A DNA stretch of 13,809 nt, taken from assembly GCA_007121995.1 (NCBI GenBank), contig SKJK01000125.1, positions 1 through 13,809 on the forward strand, read 5' to 3'. Source of the stretch: Desulfobulbaceae bacterium. Its GTDB lineage: Bacteria; Desulfobacterota; Desulfobulbia; Desulfobulbales; Desulfobulbaceae. Below are positions 6,939-13,809 of this stretch, piece after piece. Position 1 is the stretch's first letter. Each line of letters opens with the position of its first letter. Position numbers and translations under genes: made by a program. Under the pieces are notes generated by a model, which was not told the DNA's origin, did no database searches, and was given only the letters and a program-made list of their open reading frames with translations.

Positions 6939-8129
6939 ATGGCCCATGTCCTTATCATCGGCGCCGGCGGCGTCGGCAGTGTTGTCACTCATAAATGCGC
7001 CCAAGTCAGTGAGGTTTTTTCAACCATCACCCTGGCCAGCCGCACTCTGACCAAATGCACAGCCATTGCCGCCCAGGTCAAAGAGCGGACCGGCGTCACC
7101 GTGGCGGTGGAACAGGTCGATGCCGACAACGTCGCCGAGACCGTGGCCCTGATCAAACGGCTCAAACCGGACCTGGTCCTCAATGTCGCCCTGCCCTACC
7201 AGGATCTGCCCCTGATGGATGCCTGCCTGGAGACCGGGGTCGATTACCTGGACACTGCCAATTACGAACCGCCGGACGAGGCCAAATTCGAATATAAATG
7301 GCAGTGGGCCTATCGCGAACGATTTACAGCTCGCAACATCATGGCCCTGCTCGGCTCTGGGTTTGACCCCGGGGTTACCAACGTCTTCTGCGCCTGGGCG
7401 CAGAAACATCATTTCGATGAGATTCACCAGCTGGACATCATCGACTGCAATGCCGGCGACCATGGCCAGGCCTTTGCCACCAACTTCAACCCGGAAATCA
7501 ATATCCGCGAAATCACCCAGCGGGGCCGCTACTGGGAGCATGGTGAATGGGTGGAAACCGACCCGCTCTCCTGGTCCATGACCTATGATTTCCCCGAAGG
7601 AATCGGGCCGAAAAAATGCTTTCTCATGTACCACGAAGAATTGGAATCCCTGGTGCGCAACATCAAGGGGCTGAAACGGGCCCGGTTCTGGATGACCTTT
7701 TCCGAGCAGTACCTCACCCATCTCAGGGTGCTGGAGAATGTTGGCATGACCCGTATCGACCCGGTGGACTACCAGGGAACACCGGTTGTCCCGCTGCAGT
7801 TCCTCAAGGCGGTTCTGCCGGAGCCTGCCTCGCTGGGCCCGCTGACCCAGGGGCGCACCTGCATCGGCTGCCTGTTCAAGGGAGTCAAGGACGGCCGGGA
7901 AAAACAGCTCTATGTCTACAATATCTGCAGCCACGAAGAGGCCTATCGCGAGGTCGGCTCCCAGGCCATCTCCTACACCACCGGGGTGCCGGCCATGATC
8001 GGGGCCATGCTGATGCTCACCGGAGCCTGGAAACGGCCCGGGGTGTGGAATATGGAGGAGTTTGATCCGGATCCCTTCATGGAGGCGCTCAACCGCCATG
8101 GCCTGCCCTGGCAGGTGATCGAATCGTGA
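6939..8129 (+). CDS. Carboxynorspermidine/carboxyspermidine dehydrogenase (saccharopine-dehydrogenase-like)
   Basis: This 396-residue enzyme is of the Lys9-like saccharopine dehydrogenase fold. It condenses L-aspartate beta-semialdehyde with putrescine (or 1,3-diaminopropane) using NADPH to form carboxyspermidine (or carboxynorspermidine). The N-terminal Rossmann loop is VLIIGAGGVGSVV (residues 4-16). Family-typical stretches follow: LVLNVALPYQDLPLMDAC, GVDYLDTANYEP, LLGSGFDPGVTNVFCAW, and the C-terminal SYTTGVPAMIGAMLML. General saccharopine dehydrogenases share the fold, but the DPGVTNVF segment and the overlapping nspC gene make this identification secure. The ATG has a GAGGAG site 6 bases upstream. 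It lies 96 bp after speA and overlaps nspC by four bases (GTGA), so the two are translationally coupled. With no diaminopropane-forming genes next door, spermidine rather than norspermidine is the more likely end product. That last point is inference. Confidence 0.92.
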   Translation: MAHVLIIGAGGVGSVVTHKCAQVSEVFSTITLASRTLTKCTAIAAQVKERTGVTVAVEQVDADNVAETVALIKRLKPDLVLNVALPYQDLPLMDACLETGVDYLDTANYEPPDEAKFEYKWQWAYRERFTARNIMALLGSGFDPGVTNVFCAWAQKHHFDEIHQLDIIDCNAGDHGQAFATNFNPEINIREITQRGRYWEHGEWVETDPLSWSMTYDFPEGIGPKKCFLMYHEELESLVRNIKGLKRARFWMTFSEQYLTHLRVLENVGMTRIDPVDYQGTPVVPLQFLKAVLPEPASLGPLTQGRTCIGCLFKGVKDGREKQLYVYNICSHEEAYREVGSQAISYTTGVPAMIGAMLMLTGAWKRPGVWNMEEFDPDPFMEALNRHGLPWQVIES

Positions 8130-9295
8130 ATGGCCGTTTTGCCTGCCGCTTCGACCCGGATCGGGTGGTTACACCAGCCTTTGTGGTCGATGAGGGCCTG
8201 TTGCACGACAACTTGGCCATCCTCGACCAGGTCAAGGAGCGGACCGGTTGCCGCATCCTCCTGGCCCTGAAATGCTTTGCCATGTTCCGGGTCTTTCCGC
8301 TCCTCCGCCAGACCCTGGACGGCATCTGCGCCAGTTCCCCCCACGAAGCACGCCTGGGACGGGAAGAATTCGGCCGTGAGGTCCACAGTTTTGCCGCTGC
8401 CTATTCCTCCGGCGACATCGAACAGTTGGCCCGCACCAGCGATCACCTTGTTTTCAACTCCTTTGCCCAGTGGCAGCGTTTCCGTGATCTGGCCGAACGT
8501 ACCGCCCGGCAGGCCGGACACACCCTGGAATTCGGTCTGCGCATCAATCCGGAGCATTCCGAGGGCACGGTGCCGCTCTACGATCCCTGCGCTCCCGGGT
8601 CCCGACTGGGCATCCGCCGGGCCGACTTTCAGAGCGACAAACTGGCTGGCATCAGCGGCCTGCACTGGCATAACCTCTGCGAACAGGATGCCGACTGCCT
8701 GGAGCGGACCGTGGTCGCCGTGGAAGGGGCTTTTGCCGATGTCCTGCCACGGATGCGCTATGTCAATTTCGGCGGCGGCCATCACATCACCCGGGAAGGA
8801 TATGACCTTGACCTGCTGGTGGAGATCATCAACCGCTTTCAGGATCGCTGGGGCACAGGGGTCTATCTGGAACCGGGTGAAGCGGTGGCCCTCAACAGCG
8901 GCTACCTGGTGACCACGGTCCTTGATGTGGTCCAGGCTGATATGCCGGTTGCGATCATGGATGCCTCGGTGCCGGCACACATGCCCGATGTACTGGAGAT
9001 GCCATACCGGCCCCATATCATCGGCTCCGGCCTGCCCGGTGAAAAGTCCTTCACCTGCCGGATTGGCGGTCTTTCCTGTCTGGCCGGTGACATTGCCGGC
9101 GAATATTCCTTTACCGCACCGCTTGTGCCGGGGGACCGCTTGGTTTTCACCGACATGGCCATTTACACCATGGTCAAGACCAACACCTTCAACGGAGTCC
9201 AGCTGCCATCGATCATCCTTTATCAACCGGCAACCGATACCCTCACCACGGTTCGAAAATTCGGATACGCCGATTTCAGGGACCGGCTCTCCTGA
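8126..9295 (+). CDS. nspC: Carboxynorspermidine/carboxyspermidine decarboxylase
   Basis: This 389-residue PLP enzyme is of the alanine-racemase/ornithine-decarboxylase fold. It removes CO2 from carboxyspermidine (or carboxynorspermidine) to give spermidine (or norspermidine). The PLP lysine is K49 in LLALKCFAMF. A family-typical GICASSPHEARLG follows, then H180 in SGLHWHNLCEQ, the phosphate-binding glycine loop NFGGGHHIT (G216-218), EPGEAVAL (E249-E252), and C318 in GGLSCLAGD, the NspC counterpart of the active-site cysteine that completes the partner's site. The start is GTG 8126, overlapping the dehydrogenase stop. An ATG at 8130 is in another frame, so it is not an alternative. Together with the upstream gene it forms the carboxyspermidine route that replaces S-adenosylmethionine decarboxylase/spermidine synthase in many bacteria. 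No clear terminator follows. Confidence 0.95.
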   Translation: MNGRFACRFDPDRVVTPAFVVDEGLLHDNLAILDQVKERTGCRILLALKCFAMFRVFPLLRQTLDGICASSPHEARLGREEFGREVHSFAAAYSSGDIEQLARTSDHLVFNSFAQWQRFRDLAERTARQAGHTLEFGLRINPEHSEGTVPLYDPCAPGSRLGIRRADFQSDKLAGISGLHWHNLCEQDADCLERTVVAVEGAFADVLPRMRYVNFGGGHHITREGYDLDLLVEIINRFQDRWGTGVYLEPGEAVALNSGYLVTTVLDVVQADMPVAIMDASVPAHMPDVLEMPYRPHIIGSGLPGEKSFTCRIGGLSCLAGDIAGEYSFTAPLVPGDRLVFTDMAIYTMVKTNTFNGVQLPSIILYQPATDTLTTVRKFGYADFRDRLS

Positions 9296-9426
9296 AAAGC
9301 GTGCCTTTTGCTTCCCCGCGGTATTCAATCAGCCGAGCCACTCAACCTCGACAAGCACTCAGGCCGTGACCGTTAACAGACTGCTTGGGCAGGATAGTCG
9401 TCCACGCTGGTGCTCTCTGCCCACCA

Positions 9427-9466
9427 TTGACAGAAACTGTTTCGTTGCCTACCATGTGCGGCAACG
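9427..9466 (+). promoter_or_regulatory. Putative promoter with operator-like dyad before the M24 peptidase gene
   Basis: A consensus TTGACA (9427-9432) and TACCAT (9450-9455, 4 of 6) are 17 bp apart. Perfect 7-bp arms CGTTGCC (9443-9449) and GGCAACG (9460-9466) flank the -10 box and likely start point. That is a natural place for a repressor or for a hairpin at the very 5' end of the transcript. The leader to ATG 9515 would be about 53 nt. The remainder of the 219-bp gap (9296-9514) shows only a loose TGGGCAG/CTGCCCA pair at 9386-9423. Confidence 0.45.
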
Positions 9467-9514
9467 TGATCGCTCAATCGCCATCGCACCACTCAAGCAC
9501 AGGGAGACGAATCC

Positions 9515-10708
9515 ATGACGGACATGCTGTACACACCGAAACATGAAATTGATACCCGCATTCAGGCCCTGCAGGCCACCTTGGACCAACAGGGCATGGA
9601 CGGTGCCCTGATTGTGCATCATACCAATCTGTTCTACCTGAGTGGTACCTCGCAAAGTGGCCACCTCTTTGTACCCCGTTCCGGGGCACCTCAGCTCATG
9701 ATCCGCAAAAGCTATGACCGGGCCAGCAGGGAGTCACCCATCGAAGATATTCTTGCGGTCAAGAGCCTGAAAATGATCCCTGCCCTGCTCAAGGAAAAGG
9801 GTTATGCCATCAACAGGCTGGGTATGGAATTGGATGTCATTCCTTATACCACCTGGCAATTGTACGACAAAGTCTTTGCCGAGAGTGAGCTGATCGATAT
9901 ATCCGATTCCATCAAAAAAAACCGGATGATCAAATCCGGACATGAAATCGACTTGCTCCAAGGGGCCTGTGCCATTCTCGATCAGGTCTTCGCCGAGGTC
10001 CCGGCCATACTCCGCGAAGGCATGACCGAAGTCGAATTGGCCAGCCTGTTCGAGGCCGGCATGCGTCGTCGCGGCTACGCCGGCTGCTCTAAGATGCGGG
10101 CCTTTAACCAGGATTTCTTCCTCGGCAATGTCACTACCGGTAGCAGCGGCGCCGTGCCCTCCTACTTCGACGGTCCGGTGGGCGGTAGCGGGCTGACTCC
10201 GGCCAATAACCCCCACGGAGCCGGCTGGAAACCCATAGGCCGCAACGAGGTCATCTATATCGACTACACCTGTGTGATCAATGGCTACACTGGAGACGGG
10301 GCGCGGATGTTCGTCATCGGTGACGTCTCAGAACAGCTCCAGCGAGCACACGCCGCTGCCCTGGATATCCAGGCAGACCTGGCAGCCATGCTTAAGCCCG
10401 GAACAGTCTGTGAAGACATCTATACCAGAGCGGTGGAACTGGCCGAGCAGACCGGTTTCGGAGATCACTTTATGGGTATCGGCAACGACCGGGTACGTTT
10501 CATCGGTCATGGTGTGGGCCTGGAGTTGGACGAATACCCGATCTTCGCCAAGGGCGTGAAGATGGAACTTGCCCCAGGCATGACCTTTGCCCTGGAACCA
10601 AAATTTGTTTTTCCGGAAGGAGCCATTGGTATTGAGAACACCTATGTGCTGAAGAGTGACGGTGCCCAAGTTTTGACCCATGCCCCGGAGGAGATCATCC
10701 GGGTCTGA
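9515..10708 (+). CDS. M24 family metallopeptidase (Xaa-Pro dipeptidase/aminopeptidase-like)
   Basis: This is a 397-residue 'pita-bread' metallopeptidase, probably a cytoplasmic proline-specific dipeptidase or aminopeptidase. The N-terminal creatinase-like domain covers about residues 10-150 and the catalytic domain about 155-395. All five metal ligands of the family are visible: D250 and D261 in IDYTCVINGYTGDGAR, H332 in FIGHGVGLELDE, E361 in FALEPKFVF, and E374 in IGIENTYV. The enzyme should therefore be active with two metal ions. The substrate cannot be read from the sequence. Some family members are not peptidases (creatinase, DMSP lyase DddP), and intact ligands do not exclude them. The ATG at 9515 has AGGGAG 8 bases upstream. 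It is separated from nspC by 219 bp with its own promoter-like sequence, so it is probably its own unit rather than part of the polyamine operon. Confidence 0.9.
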   Translation: MTDMLYTPKHEIDTRIQALQATLDQQGMDGALIVHHTNLFYLSGTSQSGHLFVPRSGAPQLMIRKSYDRASRESPIEDILAVKSLKMIPALLKEKGYAINRLGMELDVIPYTTWQLYDKVFAESELIDISDSIKKNRMIKSGHEIDLLQGACAILDQVFAEVPAILREGMTEVELASLFEAGMRRRGYAGCSKMRAFNQDFFLGNVTTGSSGAVPSYFDGPVGGSGLTPANNPHGAGWKPIGRNEVIYIDYTCVINGYTGDGARMFVIGDVSEQLQRAHAAALDIQADLAAMLKPGTVCEDIYTRAVELAEQTGFGDHFMGIGNDRVRFIGHGVGLELDEYPIFAKGVKMELAPGMTFALEPKFVFPEGAIGIENTYVLKSDGAQVLTHAPEEIIRV

Positions 10709-10967
10709 AGATGTGTACTTCCTCTGTATTCAAGCAGGCGCAAGTGATCACAGGGGTCCCGTAGAGGGCCTATAACGGGGAACGAGAACAGGTGGGGCAG
10801 TAGCAATGTGTGGATGAAAAAACGGTTCCCAAAGGTGTCAGCGGACAGAACAGCCTTGCCCGCCCAGTGAAAAATTCTTGACATCAGGGGTAAACCTGCG
10901 AAACTGAAAGCAGTTATCCATATTTCACCCAATCCAGCCTCTTCTTTCATTGACAAACAGGTTAGCC

Positions 10968-11501
10968 ATGGTGCATACTCCCTCTCCTCAAATCGGCGGA
11001 GCCATCGCTCTGCAGGGCGATATCGCAGTCATCGCCATAGAGAACATTTTCCAGCTCCTTGATTTCGCTGCCCTGACCGGTAAACTGGAAATATCAGCAC
11101 CAACCAACAGCGGTATCTTTTCTTTCCATAATGGTGCGCTGGTGCATGGCCTCTTGCAAATCAGTCCCCGGCGGATAGGGGAAATTCTGCTTGAATCGCA
11201 ACTGATCAATCGCGAACAGCTGCAGGAGTGCCTCCATATCCACGAACATCGCCCCCCCCAGCGTCGATTTGGCCAGATCCTGGTCGAAAAAGGGTACATT
11301 TCGGCAGACCGGCTGGATGAATCCCTTGTCCATCAGATCAAGGAATCTTTTTTTGCGGCCCTGGCCTGGCAGGAAGGTACGTTTCGTTTTTTCCATAACC
11401 AGGAGCCGGAACCGGAAAAAACCAGGTTGCATGCCCGCATCGACCATCTGCTTCTCGAGGGAATGATCCACATCGACCGCCTGCAGGCACAAAACCTCTG
11501 A
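10968..11501 (+). CDS. Small DUF4388 protein with GspE-N/MshEN-like repeats
   Basis: This encodes 177 residues from ATG 10968; a TTG at 10950 would add six residues but has no better ribosome site. Residues about 10-70 fit the DUF4388 (PatA N-terminal-like) pattern: LQGDIAVIAIENIFQLLDF, TGKLEIS, then IFSFHNGALVHG. Residues about 70-130 contain two tandem motifs of the type found at the N-terminus of GspE/PilB ATPases and MshEN c-di-GMP-binding domains: RRIGEILLESQLINREQLQECL and RRFGQILVEKGYISADRLDESL. There is no ATPase or response-regulator partner domain. DUF4388 proteins are usually tied to signalling, gliding or type IV pili, so a regulatory adaptor role is a reasonable guess, not a demonstrated one. 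It stands alone. The 259-bp upstream gap (10709-10967) contains a TTGACA at 10878 without a credible -10. Confidence 0.8.
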   Translation: MVHTPSPQIGGAIALQGDIAVIAIENIFQLLDFAALTGKLEISAPTNSGIFSFHNGALVHGLLQISPRRIGEILLESQLINREQLQECLHIHEHRPPQRRFGQILVEKGYISADRLDESLVHQIKESFFAALAWQEGTFRFFHNQEPEPEKTRLHARIDHLLLEGMIHIDRLQAQNL

Positions 11502-11535
11502 ATTCCGTGCACCGGAAAAAACCCCTTGCCAGTGT

Positions 11536-11667
11536 CCTGAATCCGTGATGGCTGGGCTCTTGTTTTGGATATATTGTGCTGCAATCAGGGGATACGTGCG
11601 GCAGCATTTTTTATAATATGCCTTCACCCGCCGCCCTTCGGGACGTGCGGACGCTCACGAATCCAGG
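11536..11667 (+). repeat. MITE-like intergenic repeat, copy C (132 bp)
   Basis: The left end CCTGAATCCGTGA (11536-11548) is identical to copy A, and the right end TCACGAATCCAGG (11655-11667) pairs with it at 11 of 13 positions. The core TCACCCGCCGCCCTTCGGGA (11624-11643) matches copy B apart from the last base. The flanking pentamers (AGTGT and TTGAA) do not match, so no target duplication is visible. The copy lies 34 bp after the DUF4388 gene and ends 38 bp before the GAD-like gene. Its promoter-bearing end points back at the DUF4388 gene's 3' end, and the promoter boxes have decayed. It fills most of the 204-bp gap 11502-11705. Confidence 0.8.
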
Positions 11668-11705
11668 TTGAATTTTGACCGGTACAGGGAGTATGCACAG
11701 GACCT

Positions 11706-13145
11706 ATGGAGCAGGAAAAAATCTTTGCACGGCTGCTGCGGATCGTAAACCGCTACTCTCACGAACGGGAAACAGGTGATTTTGTCACCTACCTTGATCC
11801 TGACGTCCTTCGACAGAAACTGCATTTCGACGACAATGCGGGCAATCAGGACTGGGAAGAAATCTTCTCCTGGGTGGAGCAATACCTGGCCCATGCCGTC
11901 AAAACCAGCCACCCCGGTTTCGTCAACCGCATGTGGGCCGGCGCCAACCTGCCCTCGATAATCGGCGAAATAATCACTGCCATCACCAATACCTCGGCCT
12001 GCACCTACGAAACCGCTCCGGTGTCGACGCTCATGGAAAAATACATGCTGCGTGCCATGCTCGACCTGACAGGGTTTCAAAACGGCTCCGGCCAGATGAC
12101 CACCGGATCAAGTAATGCCAACATGATCGCCATGCTGGCGGCCCGTAACAGGACCGCCCCGGCCATTAAACAACGTGGCCTGTTTCAACGACCGGAGCTG
12201 TTCGCCTTTGTCAATAAGGATGCTCACTATTCCATGGACCGGGCCGCCAATATCCTCGGTCTCGGCACCGATCATCTCATCAAGATCCCCCTTGATGACC
12301 ACGGCCGCATGCATGTGCCGACCCTGGAAAAATCCATGCAAGAGGTCACCGCGGCCGGAGGTGTGCCGTTTTTTGTCGGTGCCACCGCCGGCACTACGGT
12401 GCGCGGCTCTTTTGACCTGCTGGAACCCTTGCTGGCCCTGCGCCGTCGCTATGGATTCTGGCTGCATGTCGATGGTGCCTGGGGTGGAGCGGTCATTTTC
12501 AGCGAACAACTCCGGTCGCAGTTCCTGCCCGATCTCGAACAGGCGGACTCCTTTACCTTGGATTTCCACAAGATGCTCGGGACGGCGCTGATGTGCAATG
12601 TCCTCCTGTTCAACAACGAACCCTCCCTGTTTCGAGACGTATGCAGTGCCGGCGATGAAAGCTATATCTTTCGGGAAGGCCCGAATCACGAAATCCGTGA
12701 CCTGGGCACCCTGTCTCTGCAGTGCGGCCGCCGGGTCGACAGCCTCAAATGGTTTCTTGACTGGCGTTTTTACGGCCAGGCCGGACTGGCACAGCGGGTA
12801 GAGCACTATCTGGAACTCTGTCGCTACGCTGAGGAATGGGTGCAGCAAAGTGATGCTCTGGAGATGGTTGTCCCCCGCGAATCTTTTAATATCTGTTTCC
12901 GGTTTCGGGCTGCACAGGGCACTCCACCCGGCCCTCTGAACTGTGCGGTGCGGGACCGTATGCATCGGAGCGGAGTCACCCTGGTCGGCACCGGGTATGT
13001 GAACGGAGAAATGACCTTGCGCCTGCTGATCACCAATCTCAATGTCGGCAAGACGGAACTCGACAGCTTCTTCCGGACAGTTATCGCCACCGGCTACGAA
13101 ATATTGGCTGAGAATTGTTCTGTCCCTCCTGCTCAGGGTCGATGA
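11706..13145 (+). CDS. Group II PLP-dependent amino acid decarboxylase, GAD/CSAD-like
   Basis: This is a 479-residue enzyme of the aromatic-amino-acid/glutamate decarboxylase family (PLP fold I). The PLP lysine is K289 in LDFHKMLG, the PLP-ring-nitrogen aspartate is D256 in LHVDGAWGG, and H174 in KDAHYSMDRAA stacks on the cofactor. The segment SHPGFVNRMWAGAN...NTSACTYETAPVSTLME (about residues 63-105) and QCGRRVDSLKWFLDWR follow animal glutamate and cysteine-sulfinate decarboxylases closely. Diaminobutyrate decarboxylases instead carry a TWDQS-type segment there. The substrate is therefore probably an acidic amino acid (glutamate, aspartate, cysteine sulfinate or cysteate), giving GABA, beta-alanine, hypotaurine or taurine. 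This is inference. The ATG has AGGGAG about 14 bases upstream and a closer AGGA-like stretch. It stands alone between repeat copy C and the HTH gene, with no visible terminator. Confidence 0.88.
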   Translation: MEQEKIFARLLRIVNRYSHERETGDFVTYLDPDVLRQKLHFDDNAGNQDWEEIFSWVEQYLAHAVKTSHPGFVNRMWAGANLPSIIGEIITAITNTSACTYETAPVSTLMEKYMLRAMLDLTGFQNGSGQMTTGSSNANMIAMLAARNRTAPAIKQRGLFQRPELFAFVNKDAHYSMDRAANILGLGTDHLIKIPLDDHGRMHVPTLEKSMQEVTAAGGVPFFVGATAGTTVRGSFDLLEPLLALRRRYGFWLHVDGAWGGAVIFSEQLRSQFLPDLEQADSFTLDFHKMLGTALMCNVLLFNNEPSLFRDVCSAGDESYIFREGPNHEIRDLGTLSLQCGRRVDSLKWFLDWRFYGQAGLAQRVEHYLELCRYAEEWVQQSDALEMVVPRESFNICFRFRAAQGTPPGPLNCAVRDRMHRSGVTLVGTGYVNGEMTLRLLITNLNVGKTELDSFFRTVIATGYEILAENCSVPPAQGR

Positions 13146-13193
13146 AACAGCCATGAGTGGTAAATCACCCCGTGCTTTCCATTATTGGTTACA

Positions 13194-13809
13194 ATGAATG
13201 CGTCTGACTATAACATTACTCAAAAAGAAGCCGCTGAGTTTCTCAACGTCTCCACCAAATCCATCAGCCGGTATCGGAAAAAAGGCCTGCCTTACCAATT
13301 GATCCTCAATCCGGAAAGCGGCAAGCAGGAGGTCAGGTTCCGCCGCTCCGACCTGGAGCGCTGGGAAGATGGCCGTCAGCTGCTGGCCACCTACGGCCGC
13401 GATGGAACAGACTTCGCCGTAACCCGCACTCAACCCGGAAGCGAAGGGCACAGCGAATACCGGGTTCACGACCCAGCCACCGACCGGGATTTTCTCTCCG
13501 AACTGCTCAAGGCGTACAAGGAGCAGATCGAAGTCCTCCGTGATCAAATTGAGGACATGCGCGAACAACTGGGCCGGCGAGACCGCCAGATCGACGACCT
13601 GATGCGATTAATGGTGGGATTGCAGCTTGAATTCAAACCGATGCCCATCGACCAGTCGCAGACAGGCCATGCAGGTGAACAGGGTACGGCTCTTCCTTGC
13701 AAAGCAGCCAGGGGGGACGACGAGGTCAGTGAGGCCGTGTATCACTCTGTTCTTGACCAGGACAAGGATAAGGATCTACGTTCCGAGCCGACATCACAGC
13801 TGGTCAAAC
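13194..13809 (+). CDS. HTH/coiled-coil DNA-binding protein, 5' part
   Basis: The frame is open from ATG 13194 to the right window edge (205 codons seen), so the C-terminus is missing. Residues about 7-55 form a MerR/excisionase-like helix-turn-helix: ITQKEAAEFLNVSTKSISRYRKKGLP, then a wing-like stretch EVRFRRSDLERW. Residues about 100-145 (LLKAYKEQIEVLRDQIEDM, then REQLGRRDRQIDDLMRLM) have the heptad pattern of a coiled coil, so the protein probably dimerises. The remainder to the edge is acidic and looks disordered. No Shine-Dalgarno sequence stands out; TTG 13185 is an in-frame alternative. It starts 48 bp after the GAD-like gene on the same strand, so read-through from that gene is possible. 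Chromosomal regulator, plasmid replication accessory and recombination directionality factor are all open. Confidence 0.72.
   Translation, partial: MNASDYNITQKEAAEFLNVSTKSISRYRKKGLPYQLILNPESGKQEVRFRRSDLERWEDGRQLLATYGRDGTDFAVTRTQPGSEGHSEYRVHDPATDRDFLSELLKAYKEQIEVLRDQIEDMREQLGRRDRQIDDLMRLMVGLQLEFKPMPIDQSQTGHAGEQGTALPCKAARGDDEVSEAVYHSVLDQDKDKDLRSEPTSQLVK

Noticed and set aside
7973..9328. A 451-codon minus-strand open frame, and a 359-codon one at 7020-8099
   Set aside because: Both lie opposite the well-supported dehydrogenase and nspC genes. They have no family motifs and low-complexity composition, as expected from antisense of GC-rich coding DNA.
9386..9423. TGGGCAG/CTGCCCA pair as a terminator after nspC
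   Set aside because: The 24-nt loop and absence of a T-run make it unconvincing.
10878..10906. TTGACA as a promoter for the DUF4388 gene
   Set aside because: At 16-18 bp spacing there is only GAAACT/AAACTG/AACTGA, not a credible -10 box.
1834..11667. The dispersed repeat as a CRISPR remnant or short REP element
   Set aside because: Copies are single, 127-219 bp, far apart, in both orientations, with terminal inverted repeats and no spacer pattern. That is longer and differently built than REP or CRISPR units.
11668..11697. TTGAAT/TATGCA as a promoter for the GAD-like gene
   Set aside because: The -10 matches only 3 of 6, and transcription would begin at about the start codon, on top of the ribosome site.
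12108..13154. A 348-codon minus-strand open frame opposite the GAD-like gene
   Set aside because: The plus strand has clear PLP-decarboxylase motifs throughout; the antisense frame has none.

Overview
The window looks like chromosomal DNA of a free-living Gram-negative anaerobe, most plausibly a Desulfobulbales-type (former deltaproteobacterial) sulfur-cycle bacterium. This is inferred from the gene set (alternative carboxyspermidine polyamine route, NuoM/MrpD-type antiporter subunit, a small DUF4388 protein, moderately high GC coding sequence). No rRNA or marker gene confirms it. Coding density is high, with short operons separated by repeat-bearing intergenic gaps. I see no tRNA, rRNA, CRISPR array, prophage or complete insertion sequence.

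Left part (1-4570): the 3' end of a proton-antiporter subunit gene closes with a strong intrinsic terminator (970-1008). A convergent minus-strand gene follows, encoding a single-pass membrane-anchored protein of unknown role. Next is a coupled pair: an Ste24-like M48 membrane metalloprotease overlapped by a SprT-like/DUF2786 protein.

Middle (4571-9295): a polyamine gene group, speA (arginine decarboxylase), carboxy(nor)spermidine dehydrogenase and nspC (carboxy(nor)spermidine decarboxylase). SpeA makes agmatine, which an enzyme encoded elsewhere must turn into putrescine. The dehydrogenase condenses putrescine with aspartate semialdehyde, and NspC decarboxylates the product to spermidine.

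Right part (9296-13809): an M24 'pita-bread' metallopeptidase with its own likely promoter, a small DUF4388 + GspE-N/MshEN-like protein, a GAD/CSAD-like PLP decarboxylase, and the start of an HTH/coiled-coil DNA-binding protein cut by the window edge.

The most interesting structure is not a gene. Three intergenic gaps each hold a copy of one dispersed repeat family (A 1834-1960, B 4676-4894 inverted, C 11536-11667). Copies have terminal inverted repeats (CCTGAATCCGTGA type), a conserved internal block with a CCC-TTCG-GGG hairpin, and possible 5-bp target duplications at A and B. Copies A and B carry a sigma70-like promoter at the same internal position, firing out of the same end into a start codon 34-40 bp away. 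In copy C that end faces the 3' end of a convergent gene and the promoter boxes are decayed. This looks like a MITE-like mobile promoter family.
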